Assembly: GCA_003194525.1 (NCBI GenBank)
Contig: NBIV01000001.1
Span: 496,001 to 560,000, forward strand
Reading direction: 5' to 3'
Origin: Gracilariopsis chorda
Lineage: Eukaryota; Rhodophyta; Florideophyceae; Gracilariales; Gracilariaceae
Length of the DNA: 64,000 nt
Shown here: positions 20,832-32,530 of the stretch, one piece after another
How positions within the stretch are numbered: the first letter of the stretch is position 1
How the letters are laid out: every line of letters starts with the position of its first letter
Notes under the pieces: generated by a model
What the model was told of the DNA's origin: nothing
Seen by the model: only the letters and a program-made list of their open reading frames with translations
Databases searched by the model: none
Made by a program: the position numbers and the translations under genes

Positions 20832-23419
20832 TTAACCCCTTGGGGCCCTCGGCCGCTGTGCAACGACAGTGAACGCATCCAGTGGTCGGCCGTCACTGTT
20901 GAATCCTCTCCAATGGCCTAAGTCCCCGCCAGCAGTGCGTAAGCCCATCCTGAGGAGAGATATTACCATACGCTGAGGCGCAATCCGATGGCCATAAGGA
21001 GTACCCACTTGCCCAGTTCGATCGAGGAATTCATCGGCTACCAGGACAAATATTTGGACGCCAGTAGATTCGCGGAAATCCGAATTTTGTCCGTGAAAAG
21101 AAGAACCCGCGAGAGACCTCTTGTTGCAAATGTTGGCTAGATCTCCCCGCGGACGTCTGAGCGGTGGCGCGTTGCTGTACCTTGGTCCAACCGGACATGC
21201 CATACGTCCGATGCCACGGAGAAGAAGATTACCTTTCTAAAGCGGTCTGTTATTACTAGTATGTACTTGTTTCCGCGTCCGGTTTTTGGCATTAGGCCAA
21301 GGATGTCCATAGCCACGAATTCGAATGGTCCCGATGCCGGAAAAAACTTCAAGTACTTCTGATTCGTGAAGTCGGTTCCACGAACGGCTCAACATGGTTC
21401 GCATTATGGGACTGTCTCATACACATGTTGCGATATAAGGGGCCAGTAGAAGTCCAGTCGCAATGTGTAATACATCTTTACCAAGCCCGAGTGGCCAGCT
21501 AGGCATGGATGGTGGGAGAGGTAGAGCACCTTCTCCCGTAGGGACTCCGGTTCGACCCGTTGTATGGCGCTGTCCATCTGCAAAATTCTGCAGAGTATTC
21601 TGGAACGGTTGTAGTCAAACTGGGATTTTGGATCTCATACGGAGCTGGCTTTTCCGTGCAGAACGGATCCTCCGCCTGAGCGGCGATGAACTCTTAAACC
21701 GTTTTCAGGGTGACTTCGGGCTGTTCCGGTACGGTCAACATGACATCCAAGGTTTCCTCTGTATCCCCAATTGTCAGGAAGCTCATCAGTACATCCTTGT
21801 AGGCTTCTCCGTTTACGGTAACATCTGCGATGACATATTCTGACTCAGATACATCCTCGTCCACAAAGAGACATGGATCTCGTCCTCGAGACGTGTTTCA
21901 TCGTTTCCGCCCGCCGGCATGTGGAACAGGGCGTCCGTGGGGAGATGCTTGATTCCGGAACGGTATTGAACATTGAAGTCGAACTCTGTGGAACGCAGGC
22001 GCCACCTCGCGAGCCTTCCGGTCGCATTGGTTACGTTGAGAAGCCAGCGCAAAGCGTTGTAGTCCGTTCGAACGGTGAACCGTTGTCCTTCAAGGTAAGG
22101 TCGTATAAGTAACATACTTCTAACCATGGCCAAGCACTCAGGTTCGAACGTGCCGTAGTTCCTCTCCGGTGTGGTTAACGAACGGCTACAATACCCCACT
22201 GGTTGGAAATCTCTCGCATGTTCTTGTCGCTGGAGAATCGTGCATCCGATTTGACGGTGAAAGGCAAACGTTTCCAGTAGATAGGGCCCATCTAGTCTCA
22301 GGAGAGAAATATTTAGAGGCGAGGTTAGTTTCTCTTTCAGTACTCCGAATCCCTCCATATCTTCTTCCGTAAACGGTTACATGTCCACTGGTGAGTCCTT
22401 CTCTAACTTCTGGTTTAGCGGATAGGCGACGCGTGTGAAGTGTGTCTGAAGCGCCTGTAAACGGTACAGAGACCTAGGAATGCCCGAAGCTTGGTTTGAG
22501 TCCGTAACAGTTTGGCTTCCGTGACTAAGTCGCAAGTTTTTGACCCGAGTTGAGGCTTTCCGGGTCGGATGAAGTGCCCCAAATGGTCGACAGAGGACTG
22601 GGTAAAGAAACAATTCTTCAAGTTCAGAGTTATTTCCTGCTTCTGGGAGGAGGTCACGTACCTTTGCTAGGTGCTTATAATGATCCAATACGGAACTCCA
22701 ATAAATTATGACGTCGTCGAGATACAACAGGGCGAATTGCCAACGAAGCTTATTCAGGATGACCTCGATTGCTCTTTGAAAGGTCACTGGGCCGTTCTTG
22801 AGACCAAAGAGCATCCGAATAAACGATAGAGACCCACATGGGATGTGAAAGTCGTCTTTTCTCTGTCGGGTCTGTCCATTTTCACTTGCCCATATCCCCA
22901 GTTGGCATCAAGGGTAGAGGAAACTCTTTTGTCTCCTAGTGAATCTATACACTAATTTATCCTTGGTATTGGATAAGTATCATGGACTGTGACGGCGTTA
23001 AGAGTTCTGTATTCTACGTCAAAGTGCCATGCGCCATGCTTTTTTAAGGCGATGACTAGGGTGCTTGCCCATTCTGCCAAAGACGGTTCAATAGCTCCGT
23101 CCTTGAGCATCTTCGTGACTTGATCTTTCTCCCATTCACTCTCCTTTTGACCTAATCGGTATGAAACTCGATGGACAGGTCTAGCGTTTGGTTCCAATTC
23201 AATCCGATGTTTTACAGCTGTTATGGTACCCAGATGTCCGTCCCACATGTTGGCGTACTTTGAGAGCATATGAATGATCTCGTTCCGTTGCGGTTCATGC
23301 TCTTCTTCGATGGTAACTGTCGATTTCCAGTCCGCGCCCGGAGCTTTATCCTCGCATTTCATACCCCCCTTCTCATTTATGTCGTCGTCCTCGTCGAATT
23401 GAGTATAGGTCGTAGCCAT
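20832..23419 (-). pseudogene. Gypsy reverse transcriptase, RNase H and integrase remnants (fossil)
   Basis: Reverse transcriptase: DVEYRTLNAVTVHDTYPIPR (22952-23419) and LLYLDDVIIYW (22377-22814). RNase H: RQIGCTILQRQEH, YRSGIKHLPTDALF (21813-22358). Integrase trace: FEFVAMDILGLMPKTGRG, YILVITDRFRKV (21137-21352). The integrase part is the most worn. Confidence 0.75.
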
Positions 23420-23514
23420 GATGGAGAGTATTGCCGCAGTGCTGAGTGAGCGTTACAAACGATGGCGTTCTTAGATAAGTCAGTTTGGTGGTCGCTGATC
23501 TTAGAAACCAGTAC

Positions 23515-24179
23515 TTAAAAAGGCCCATTCGGAAGGACTTCCATGACACCACTCGCAAGCAAGTGGAGGTTGTGACGCCTTACGTTGAGGTGATTCTTTA
23601 AGTAAACTATTCCACATGCATCAGTTTGAACCAGGATTGCCGTTTCGGACATATGTGACAGTAAAATTGAATGAGCGACTCGGAGCTTCGTTGATACCGT
23701 ATTACGGGGGATTCGAGCGGGGATGATTACACCGTTGCGTGAACCATTTGAGGCATCGAAAAGAACCACCGGCGCTGAGTTGTGTAACGGTATTGTAAGT
23801 TCTTTGGGGTTGATTGCCTTGACATCATAGTGGCTAATAAAAGAAGTACCCAGTATACAGTCGACTGCCAGGTTGGACGAAACAAGGAACCGAACTCGGA
23901 CCTTCAAGTTACCGAGGCGGATGTCGAGAGGAATGGCACCCATGATATAGAACGACTTGATGCATCCGATACTTTTGGAGTATCAAGTGGCACTGAATTC
24001 GAATCCCATCCGGGCAGTAGTACGGTGGTGAGAATGAGGTTCGGTGAAGCACCTGTATCCAGGACATGGGAAATCATCTGTGTCAATCGGTGACTGTGAT
24101 GAAGGGCTGTCAGATCTTTATAGTTCTGACCTTGAAACAAATACACCTGTTCGAAATTGTCGAAAGTACAAGTCACCAC
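23515..24179 (-). pseudogene. Gypsy protease remnant (fossil)
   Basis: Contains VLDTGASPNLI, the aspartic protease active-site pattern, and further on VDCILGTSFI, like the family's second conserved block. Lies between gag and reverse transcriptase as expected. Confidence 0.65.
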
Positions 24180-25034
24180 TTCGTGGTGGAGTCTATCTTC
24201 TGTAGCGGCATTCTTTTCGATGGCTGGGTCTCCATTGAGGCTGGAAACAAATACACTGGTTCAGAAGTGTCGAAGGTACAAGTAAACACATCGTAATGGA
24301 GTCTATCTTATGTAGCGGCGTTCCTTTCGACGGCTGGGTCTCCATGGAGGCTGTCATATTTGACGAGGCGCGGCGCTTCTACGCGTCCTGCTGAGCGTTT
24401 TCCTCTTCTTCATGTTGATGGGCATGATCATCTTCCAGAACGAGAACCGAACGACGGGTGTTCCTGTTTGCAGGGGGAGACTTCCGGCGATCGGAGCTTT
24501 GCTGCTGGCGTGACTTCCATGGCTACTAAAATTACCTGGGCGACTTCCCTGGACTCAAGTAAATGGCATCCGATGGCGGAAATATCCTTCATCAATTCGA
24601 TGGAAGTAGTTATGCTCACGTTGCTGAAGCAACTTATTCTGGATCGTGGCAGGCATCCACTCGCAACATGAGCGAGTAGTTGAAAAGCATAAGTGACATG
24701 ATGGGTTTTTGTTCAAGTTTAAATACTGACGTGGGGTTTGATAGGCTTAGTACAGTGTCGACGATACCGTACCCTGGGAGCTCATATGAGAGGGCGAAGC
24801 GGAGTCGATAGTCGGTATCGGCGGGAATGAGACGCTTGGCGAGGGCATCACTGCAAGGGCCTCTCCAGCCTGGTCTTCTATTGTCCCGGACTACATAATA
24901 CTTTCCGTTTCGGCGAGGAGGGCTAGGGTGCGAACGTTACGCGCGTTAGCAGCCTTCTCGATAGTAGAGTAGACTTTCCTTCCCTCACGGCGAGTATCTC
25001 CTAAAACTTCTGCGAAGAGAACCAACTGCCGGAA

Positions 25035-26483
25035 TCATACCTTCCGGTGCGTCGCAGAGTGATTGCGAACCGAAGCACCGATGACGGGAAGTAACCGTTC
25101 CAAGAATGAAGCTTTGAGGCCAAAATCGGTGAATACGTTTCTGCAACGGAGATTCTTCTTCCATAAACGGTCTGCAAATTCACTTTCCGTTATACTGGAA
25201 GTTTGCAGGTAAATGGTGATATCGTGGTACGCTTCTGCAATTTCTTCGTCAATAGCGTACGTCTCCAGAAGATGGTGTACGACCTCTGGATAGGATCGTA
25301 AAAGCTCATCATCCTCATCCAAATCCAGTGCACGAGACGAGCCCGAGATACGTTTCTTGACAAGCTCTAGGGCTGGAACGGTTGTAAAGAACAGAAAGAG
25401 CCAAATGACGGTCCCTTCATGAATGCGATTCTAGTGGCATGCAGTTTTAATTGCGCTAAGAAACTTGAGAACTGTGTTCCGATCATTCCTACTGAACGTC
25501 TAGGGAATCTGTAGTGCCATCCATTTTGCAGACTTTGCGACTGTCCAGGCAGCTCGGGCGTCGTACTTTCCGGAACGGTTCATCAATCGGTAGGTCTTGA
25601 GGTTCAAGAGCTTGTAAAATTCCGGATTGTTCGGTTTGATTCGGCAGATACCGGAGAGGTCCGATTCATCTTCCGTATCGGAGAATTGACTCGTATCTAA
25701 ATCAGAGCGTTCTGACTCGGTGTCGGAATCAGAATGTCCATAACGAGAATAATGCAAACCCTGATTGTTTCTGCTACGATTCATCCTTTTGTTACGTCTC
25801 ATTTCCTTCGATTTCGGTATGACGTTTGACGTGCCTCGCGCGATCTCCGTATCACGGAGGATTTCATCCGAATTCGATACCAGAACTCCATCGACATTCG
25901 ACGTGCCCTGCACGAGCTCCTGATTATGGGAGAGGTCGACCGAGTTCTGGTTCAGCTGAACCGGTAAGGGGCTCCATGTGCCCGTGATGATCTTATTATC
26001 GCTGAGGAGCCCTTCCGTTCTCGGATTTCGAGAGACGTTCGACGTGCCCGCCCTGAGCTGCCTCTCACGGGTAAGGCCGCCTGCTTTGAATACTTCATAC
26101 TTAGAGGGTTCAGCGCGAATCTCCCTGTTGGGGTGACTGAGTTGCTTCAACACTTCCGTTGCAGGGATTAGTTGAGGGTGAGTTCCAGCTAGTAACTAGC
26201 GATGCCTGCGGAGTTGGTTCGCCACTTCCGTTTCCACGGTTTCCACAACCGCGTCGGTTTCAACCGAAGCACTACGAAGACGGGTGGGCACACATTCCAC
26301 AATGATGGAAAGGTGCGTTCCTGTTGCAGACCGGACTTGCTGTTCGAGGACAGTATCGACCTGAACAGGCAATCCATTGAAGAGTTCTTCGGACCACCAC
26401 CTCTCCAAATGTGGAAGGAGGGAGGCAAAATCCGATACGGTTAGTGCGTCTAATAAGGCGTAGATTGCCGACCCCGTGGTCAC
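25035..26483 (-). pseudogene. Gypsy gag remnants (fossil)
   Basis: The block at 25500-26153 has IKPNNPEFYKLLNLKTYRL, parallel to LKPTNPDYRKLLSYRYYRL in the young gag, preceded by a Ser/Asp/Glu-rich stretch as in the young copies. The block at 25035-25322 (LLRSYPEVVHHLLETYAID) parallels the young gag near its LLRSYATN motif. Decayed. Confidence 0.65.
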
Positions 26484-26814
26484 AAGTCTGTACGGAGGGT
26501 GCAGGTCCAGGGTCTCCTATTCCCGGTTCCATGTTCGTTTGTGCTTCTCCGGTGCGGCGGGCAAACGCTCCGGGTTGTGAACGCGTGGTACAATCCCTTG
26601 AGGCTCATTGCGTCTGCTGTTGGACCGTGGAGGGGGTAACGACATTGCCAGATGATTCGATTACAGGTGCAGCTGCGCGCCGATGAACCCGGTCTTGGAC
26701 GAGCGAGCTCTTCACTCCGGAACGGTTCGGAATTCATCGGGGGTAATGTGGCGTTGAGGCTCCTCCTTCTTCCGATACGGTAAAAGCGGATCTGTAAGTC
26801 CCATTAATGGAAAG

Positions 26815-26832
26815 TTCTAGGTCGGGAGACTA
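26815..26832 (-). other. Primer binding site of the old Gypsy element
   Basis: The minus strand reads TAGTCTCCCGACCTAGAA, differing at two of 18 positions from the primer site of the young Gypsy copies (45889-45906). It lies just inside a possible LTR edge, TGTGAGGTAGTACG at 26835. Confidence 0.6.
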
Positions 26833-27480
26833 GATGTGAGGTAGTACGTGCCGGGGTTCTACTCAGGTAAAATGTGCGGGAAGGGTGACGGTGGGTATCG
26901 CGCAACGGGGTGTAAGGCCGTGCGGGTACCGAGTCAGAAAAGATGGAACGGTAAGGGTGCGGAGTAGCGCAAGATCCCCTGTGATGAGGCCGAGTACGGA
27001 GACACGCGTAGCCCAAAAATTCACCACGTGCCTTAGCAGGGAGCCTTTGTAAAGGTAGATATCAGATACGGCGCAGCCAGTACAGGAATTTGACGAGCTG
27101 CGTCTACTACTACGACTTAGGGCCCGTGCCAAGGAACTAAGACGAAGAGCCTAGTAGGAATCACCTTGAGTTTACTTGGTGAGAGCGTCAGCCGCGGTAG
27201 CGGAGAGTAACTATCTAGCTAGGCCACCCCAGACGTGTATAGCTTACCGTTCGTGAGGCACTAGCTGCTGCCGGCATAGACCTGCACTTCTACAAATACA
27301 ACACTATCCGACCAGCAGCAGGGCTCTCACAGTCAGAAAACCACTTCAATAACCGATACCCACTTCCTTACACTCCTGAATTCCACTGTTAGGGTCACCG
27401 AGCCCATCTACCGCCCGGGCTTTCTAGGAAACCCCTCTGCTTACCGCAGAGGTACGTCCAACCGATCATCATCTTACAAT
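26833..27480 (-). repeat. Probable 5' LTR region of the old Gypsy element
   Basis: By position this follows the primer site and should be the 5' LTR. I could not align it with 19654-20335, so the LTRs are either strongly diverged or replaced. No gene seen. Confidence 0.3.
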
Positions 27481-27963
27481 AATCATTGCGATTCCTCACA
27501 TATATGTGCGCCCGCCGCCCGAATGGAGAGGCCTTCGCGGAATCCTCTGGATATTGATTAAGCTCCTTTACGGTATCTGGGAGGCAGGTAGGCTGTGTGC
27601 TACTGTCATCAAGAGCTGGTCGTTGAATGAATCAAGTTCTCGCCTGTCTTTGGAGTAAATCAGCTGTACATCAGATGATTGTAAAATGGGTCAATGGCAC
27701 TGCTCCTGGCCAAGTTAGCAAACGAATTTCTGATCTCTGGATCGACCCTTGAAATACGGGGACTTGCCATTGAGACTAATTGACGCTTCCATGTCAGCAA
27801 AACGATTATTGATGATGAAATCAACTTTAGTGGATGCAGTATCCAACAGTACGACAATTACACTATTCAACTGTCGATGGAAGAATACGTGAGCTCTATT
27901 AGCGCTATTAATATCAACGGAACGCTCAAGGCTATGAGAAGGGATGCCGCATAACTCCATGAG
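27481..27963. other. Stretch with no clear feature
   Basis: Short frames on both strands, none recognised. It may be an outer part of the Copia remnant that follows. Confidence 0.3.
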
Positions 27964-28645
27964 ATGCGATCGTATTCTCCACTGGCAGGAGAGCTTGTTT
28001 ATTTATGGTGCGAGTCATTACCACAAGCTGCTTATGTTGGTTTGTTGATGCAACAGATAATAAGTAGACTGACGGTGTATCATTTGATTGATGCGAATAA
28101 GATGCTAAATGAGCTCAGAAAACTCTGCCCGCTAATTACTTTTCGGCAACCCATTGGGGGGATTGCAGATCTGAAGTGCTTTCTTTCTCGGATGCATCGC
28201 TTAGCATTTCACTCGATGAGATATATGGGCTAACGGGAATAATACTTGGACTAAGGTACAAGGCAAAGGATGACGCAACGATCTATCATATCATCGACTA
28301 GTCGTGCGCTAAGTGGAAGAGAGTATCGTACACATCCTATGACGCAGAGATTATTCTGTGTACCAAAGCAGATGACACATGTTTTTATCTAAAATGCAAG
28401 CTTAATTCTATCTCGCCCACGGACAGGTGTACACATTTCTTATACGTCGATTCCAAGGGAGTGTTCGATATTACTACAACGCTACATGAAGGAAAATAAT
28501 ACAGACTAAGAGAAACAGTGCAATGGTTGAGAGACTCATTTCAAGCCCAGTAAGTAGACGTTCTTCGCTGGATACAAGGAAACGTCAACGTTGCTGACGC
28601 ACTAACAAAGTGTAACCTGGCTGTTCACAGACTCTTGAATTGAAT
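27964..28645 (+). mobile_element. Copia remnant: RNase H end of pol (fossil)
   Basis: The plus strand at about 28430-28640 keeps YVDSKGVFDI, TTLHEGK and GNVNVADALTK, the C-terminal RNase H pattern of Copia-type polyproteins. Further upstream LIDANKMLNELRK (from 28081) fits the same domain. Strongly decayed, several breaks; the rest of the element is not seen. Confidence 0.65.
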
Positions 28646-28739
28646 GTGCGTAACTGGCACGCTGACGCTCCCAGAATATAGATCGTTATGCCCTAACAGT
28701 GAAGCCTGGAAGCAAGAGGGGCAGCCAATGGCTTGCTGC

Positions 28740-28892
28740 ACCTAAGAGTTGTGTCAGATATACGAAAAGTGAACACAGCATTAGAAAAGTGCTCGGTTTT
28801 GATTAAAAAGATTTTGTATTGCATAATACAATGATGATTGAAGAGTGCTCTGCTCTAATTACGAATAATTTGTATTCAATAATACAATGATG
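28740..28892 (+). repeat. LTR-like repeat with a 57-bp tandem duplication
   Basis: Two adjacent units, 28780-28836 and 28837-28892, share TGTATT, AATACAATGATG and the ATTAGAAAAGTGCTC/ATTGAAGAGTGCTC opening. The first unit and its left flank match 18228-18320. Lies just after the Copia RNase H remnant, so possibly its 3' LTR. Confidence 0.5.
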
Positions 28893-29029
28893 AAAGGGCA
28901 CGGCCCCCCGAATTCAATTGCCAGTAAGAAAGCCCTTGCCAAAGGTCACAGCATAATGACAAAAGGGCCCGGCCCTGGAGTCGAGTAAAGAGAGAACGGT
29001 GGCGGTAAGACGTAGCCACATAGCCTAGC

Positions 29030-32000
29030 TTTGTGCTGCACTAGTTATTGGATTCTTGCTACACTTGCAACGACAACCCCACGAAATTTCCAGCAATATT
29101 CTACATTCTTTCACAACAGTAGAGCAGATGCCTCCAATGCAAGGTCTCACATATCGTCAAATCGTTTTCATCGTAGCACCCCTCCTCCCACCCATCTCTG
29201 CTCACCGCTTGATCGTTCAAAAATGGAGCGCACCCGCAACACGCGACACCTCAGATGGGCCTTTTGCAAAGACCCTCACGTCAAATAACTGTACATCAAC
29301 GCCATTAACAGCGCCAAAGACACCGGTAAGCCAAAAGATAACACACAGCCCCACTTCGCAATCTGGTAAGAGAAGCCGGCCAAAAGCAACACCACCTATA
29401 CTTTCACGCACACCACCCCTCAACAAAACGCTACAACAAGCACACCTGATTAACACCACCCAGCATCAATACCTCCTTTCACGATGAAACCAGTTAGAAT
29501 TTATCGTATATCGGAAGTGTTTGCTTCCAACGACGCACCTTGGTACCTTGCGCCCCGAAAATAATTAGCCACCATACAGGCAGTACACCACCTTGACAAA
29601 CCCCCTCACCCCCAAAAGAACCAGATGTACTCCACCAGCACTACGGGAAGAAAAACAGACTGCTTTCCGTGGTTCTAGGTGCTCGCCATCCAAAATCTTG
29701 TATCTCTGCATCGTCACAGGAGAGAGATCAACACTTAATGACCTTCTCAACAAGATTGCTAGCCACATCCTACACGCTTCCAAAGAGAATCACCAGTATC
29801 TGAAAAGTGAAGCGGAAATTATCCTTCATCTCAGAGACCACCATCCATGAATATATCAAGCAGCACATCGAAGTTCGGCAAAACTTCATCGCAACGCAAT
29901 ACCTGGAAATCGCCGAGGAAAGTACCACCAACGATTTCCTCATCACAGGTTTCACAAAGAACACCACAATCACAACCATTCTTGGCCATACCACTAGCGT
30001 GGTGCACTACAGTAGTAGTATTTTGAGTTTATTATGACCCAGTGATACTTAAAGGAGTACGGTGCTGCAGTTTCACAATGAAGTAAAAGAAAACTGTGAC
30101 TCGGCTTTGACTTTATCGCCTGCGCGAAATGATCAACTCCTCGCGGATTGTCAACCCATTTGGTCTCGTTACAGTCATCCGCAGAGTATCTTTCAGAACT
30201 TCTGATCTGCTTTGCCCTGCGCGTTTGCCCATTTTTACCTGTCATTATCCTTTTGGTTATCTTTATTATTTTAGACACAGATGGTGGTAACAGTCAGTAC
30301 TGAGTGTTGCCACACTGGCTGCGGAAGTATCACCCTTACTGCCGGGTTTCTTTCGGCTTTCTGCACGAGCCGTCGGGTTGTTACTTTTTGCCATTTTTCC
30401 TTCTGGACTTTGCTTGCACAGGAAGACCACATACACGGATTTCCAACTCAAGCGACCCACCTGGTTCAACGACTCCTGCTGTCAACTCTGTAGAGATATT
30501 CACCAACCATCTCGGATTTGGACCCGAAAACTGTGTGGTAGGGAAGGCTCTATCGCTGAGCCTACCTCGAAAGACGGCAACGCTGCGAACAACTTGGGAG
30601 GATTTCCACGCCCGGTAAATTTACGCGGAAATTCTCACATATATCCTGTTACAAGACCTACGCACTGAAGAGAATCAGTGCATCAAGGGAGACGGCTTCA
30701 AAATGTATCACAAACCAACCGACCTCACCGCCACGAGCACTCAGACTTTTAAAGCCCCCTCTCGACAAAGACATGAATACCCCACCCCTAGCCACAGTGA
30801 CTCAGGCGCGACATGAACCAGATCCCCCACGTGAGCGAGCAGCCCACAACAACTAACTGCACAGCCTTCACCGCCACAGATGCATCAAATGGCTACACCC
30901 TGACTTCCGCCCCCCATAACATGCTAATAACCCTTATGATGCTATATAGATATAAGCCCGACACCAAAGGCAGCATATTCCAATGCAAAGCCCGGCGCAA
31001 TATCCGCGGGGATATAATGCAGCCAGGTGTACATTTTGACCCCAAACACACCACAACTTACAAGGCCGACTGCTTCACCCAACGCCTCCTTTTTGCATTC
31101 CATGCTGCAAACAGTATGCCAGTCGAACACTTTCACATTAAATAGGCTTATATGCAGGAGTTGTACCCCCATGAAAAGCCAGTATTTGTTTGACAAATGC
31201 TTCTGCTCAATGTAGCTAGGAAGCGCCAATCAACGTATAGGAAACCGAAAGGCATTATATATCGATCCCCATCTGCTGCCTACTACTACAATCGACGAAT
31301 GAAGAACTTTTTATCCAGACAAAACTTCGTCACATCATATCATGATCCATGATTATATATTAAGGTTGATAATCACGGTACCATCTTAGTAAGCAATACC
31401 ATAGACGGTTTTTTCGTACTCACACCACGACAAAGCCTCATTGATGAGTTTTACGCACAGAGGGAGGAGAAGTATCAAATCCAACGTTCTGGAAAACCCA
31501 CGCGATTTTTCAGCTGGACAAGCACCTACAACTATAGCAGAAGCGTTCAACTCTCGCATCAGATACCATCGAGGCTGTCACTGAAAACCTGGGATGCAGA
31601 ACTGCAATCCCACGCACACTCCATACACTCATATCAAGACATTAGATTAACAACCATCAAGCGCGCCTCTCACATCAGGGCAGAAGACATCCTTCCGACT
31701 AATAATGCATGAAATCCGGTTCATTACGTACTGTACACGGCAAAAAATATCATACACCACAAATGGATTAGGCTAGCGCATGGAAGAGCCACACGCACAC
31801 CACTGGCAGGCACTCAACGAAATAGTTCGCTATGTACTGAACGACTACTCCTCACTGCCATGCACACTCGTATATCATACGCAACCTTGAACCTCAGCAT
31901 ACACAGCGATTCGGATTATGCCAATTCCAAAAATCCTAAATCCATATAAGAAAGTATCCATTGCTTCGGGAAAAACCCTATCTTCTGATGCTCCAAAAAC

Positions 32001-32530
32001 CAAAGCATAGTCCCCCTCTCTACAATAGAAACAGAATACATATCAGCAACTTTCGGAATGCAACACATTCAATGGCTTCGAAGCCTATTATACTCAATAA
32101 ATACTTGTGACACAACGCCAACATCGCAATTGCTCGATAACACGTCAGCCGTCCTCATCGCCGAACTTCCAGCTCCAAGGAAACGTAGCAAGTACTTGGA
32201 GTTAAGAAACCACTGCCTGGAACATCTCGTGAATGCCAAACACATGCAACTGCACCCAGTACCAATACAGGAGATCCTTGTAGACATTTGGGCAACATTT
32301 CTTCATGGAGATAACTTTACAGAGCTACGAGCACGAATTCAAGGGACGGAACCCCCAGCAGGCATCGCAATGCGGCAACCCGGGACCGTCAAAAAGCAGC
32401 AACTTGAACATTGTTGCATTGCGCCTTTTGAAAGAAAAACAGCATTACAGTGGAGATGAAATACATAAGCCAAGGCAGCACTTCCAAGTATCAGGGGATA
32501 TCAAGACGGGAAAGTTTTCTTTATTTAAAG
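29030..32530 (+). mobile_element. Copia retroelement, strongly decayed (fossil)
   Basis: On the plus strand, reverse transcriptase sequence is clear at about 30950-31140 (GDIMQPGVHFDP, AFHAANSMPVEHFHIK) and RNase H at about 31905-32240 (SDSDYANSKNPKS, ETEYISATFGMQHIQWLRSLL, DNTSAVLIAE). Upstream, 29056-29487 is a Ser/Thr/Pro-rich frame that may be gag-derived. At least ten breaks; LTRs not found. An old copy of a Copia lineage different from the one at 11.4-17.6 kb. Confidence 0.7.

Larger units (their letters stand above)
20336..26832 (-). mobile_element. Gypsy (Ty3-type) retroelement, old and broken; internal region
   Basis: Read on the minus strand from a primer site at 26832 to a polypurine tract (AAGGGGGAGAG) at 20336-20350. 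The order gag, protease, reverse transcriptase, RNase H, integrase is the Gypsy order. Its gag and pol resemble the young elements at 45-64 kb, as do primer site and LTR start, so it is an older member of the same lineage. The coding region is broken in many places, ten or more. Confidence 0.8.
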
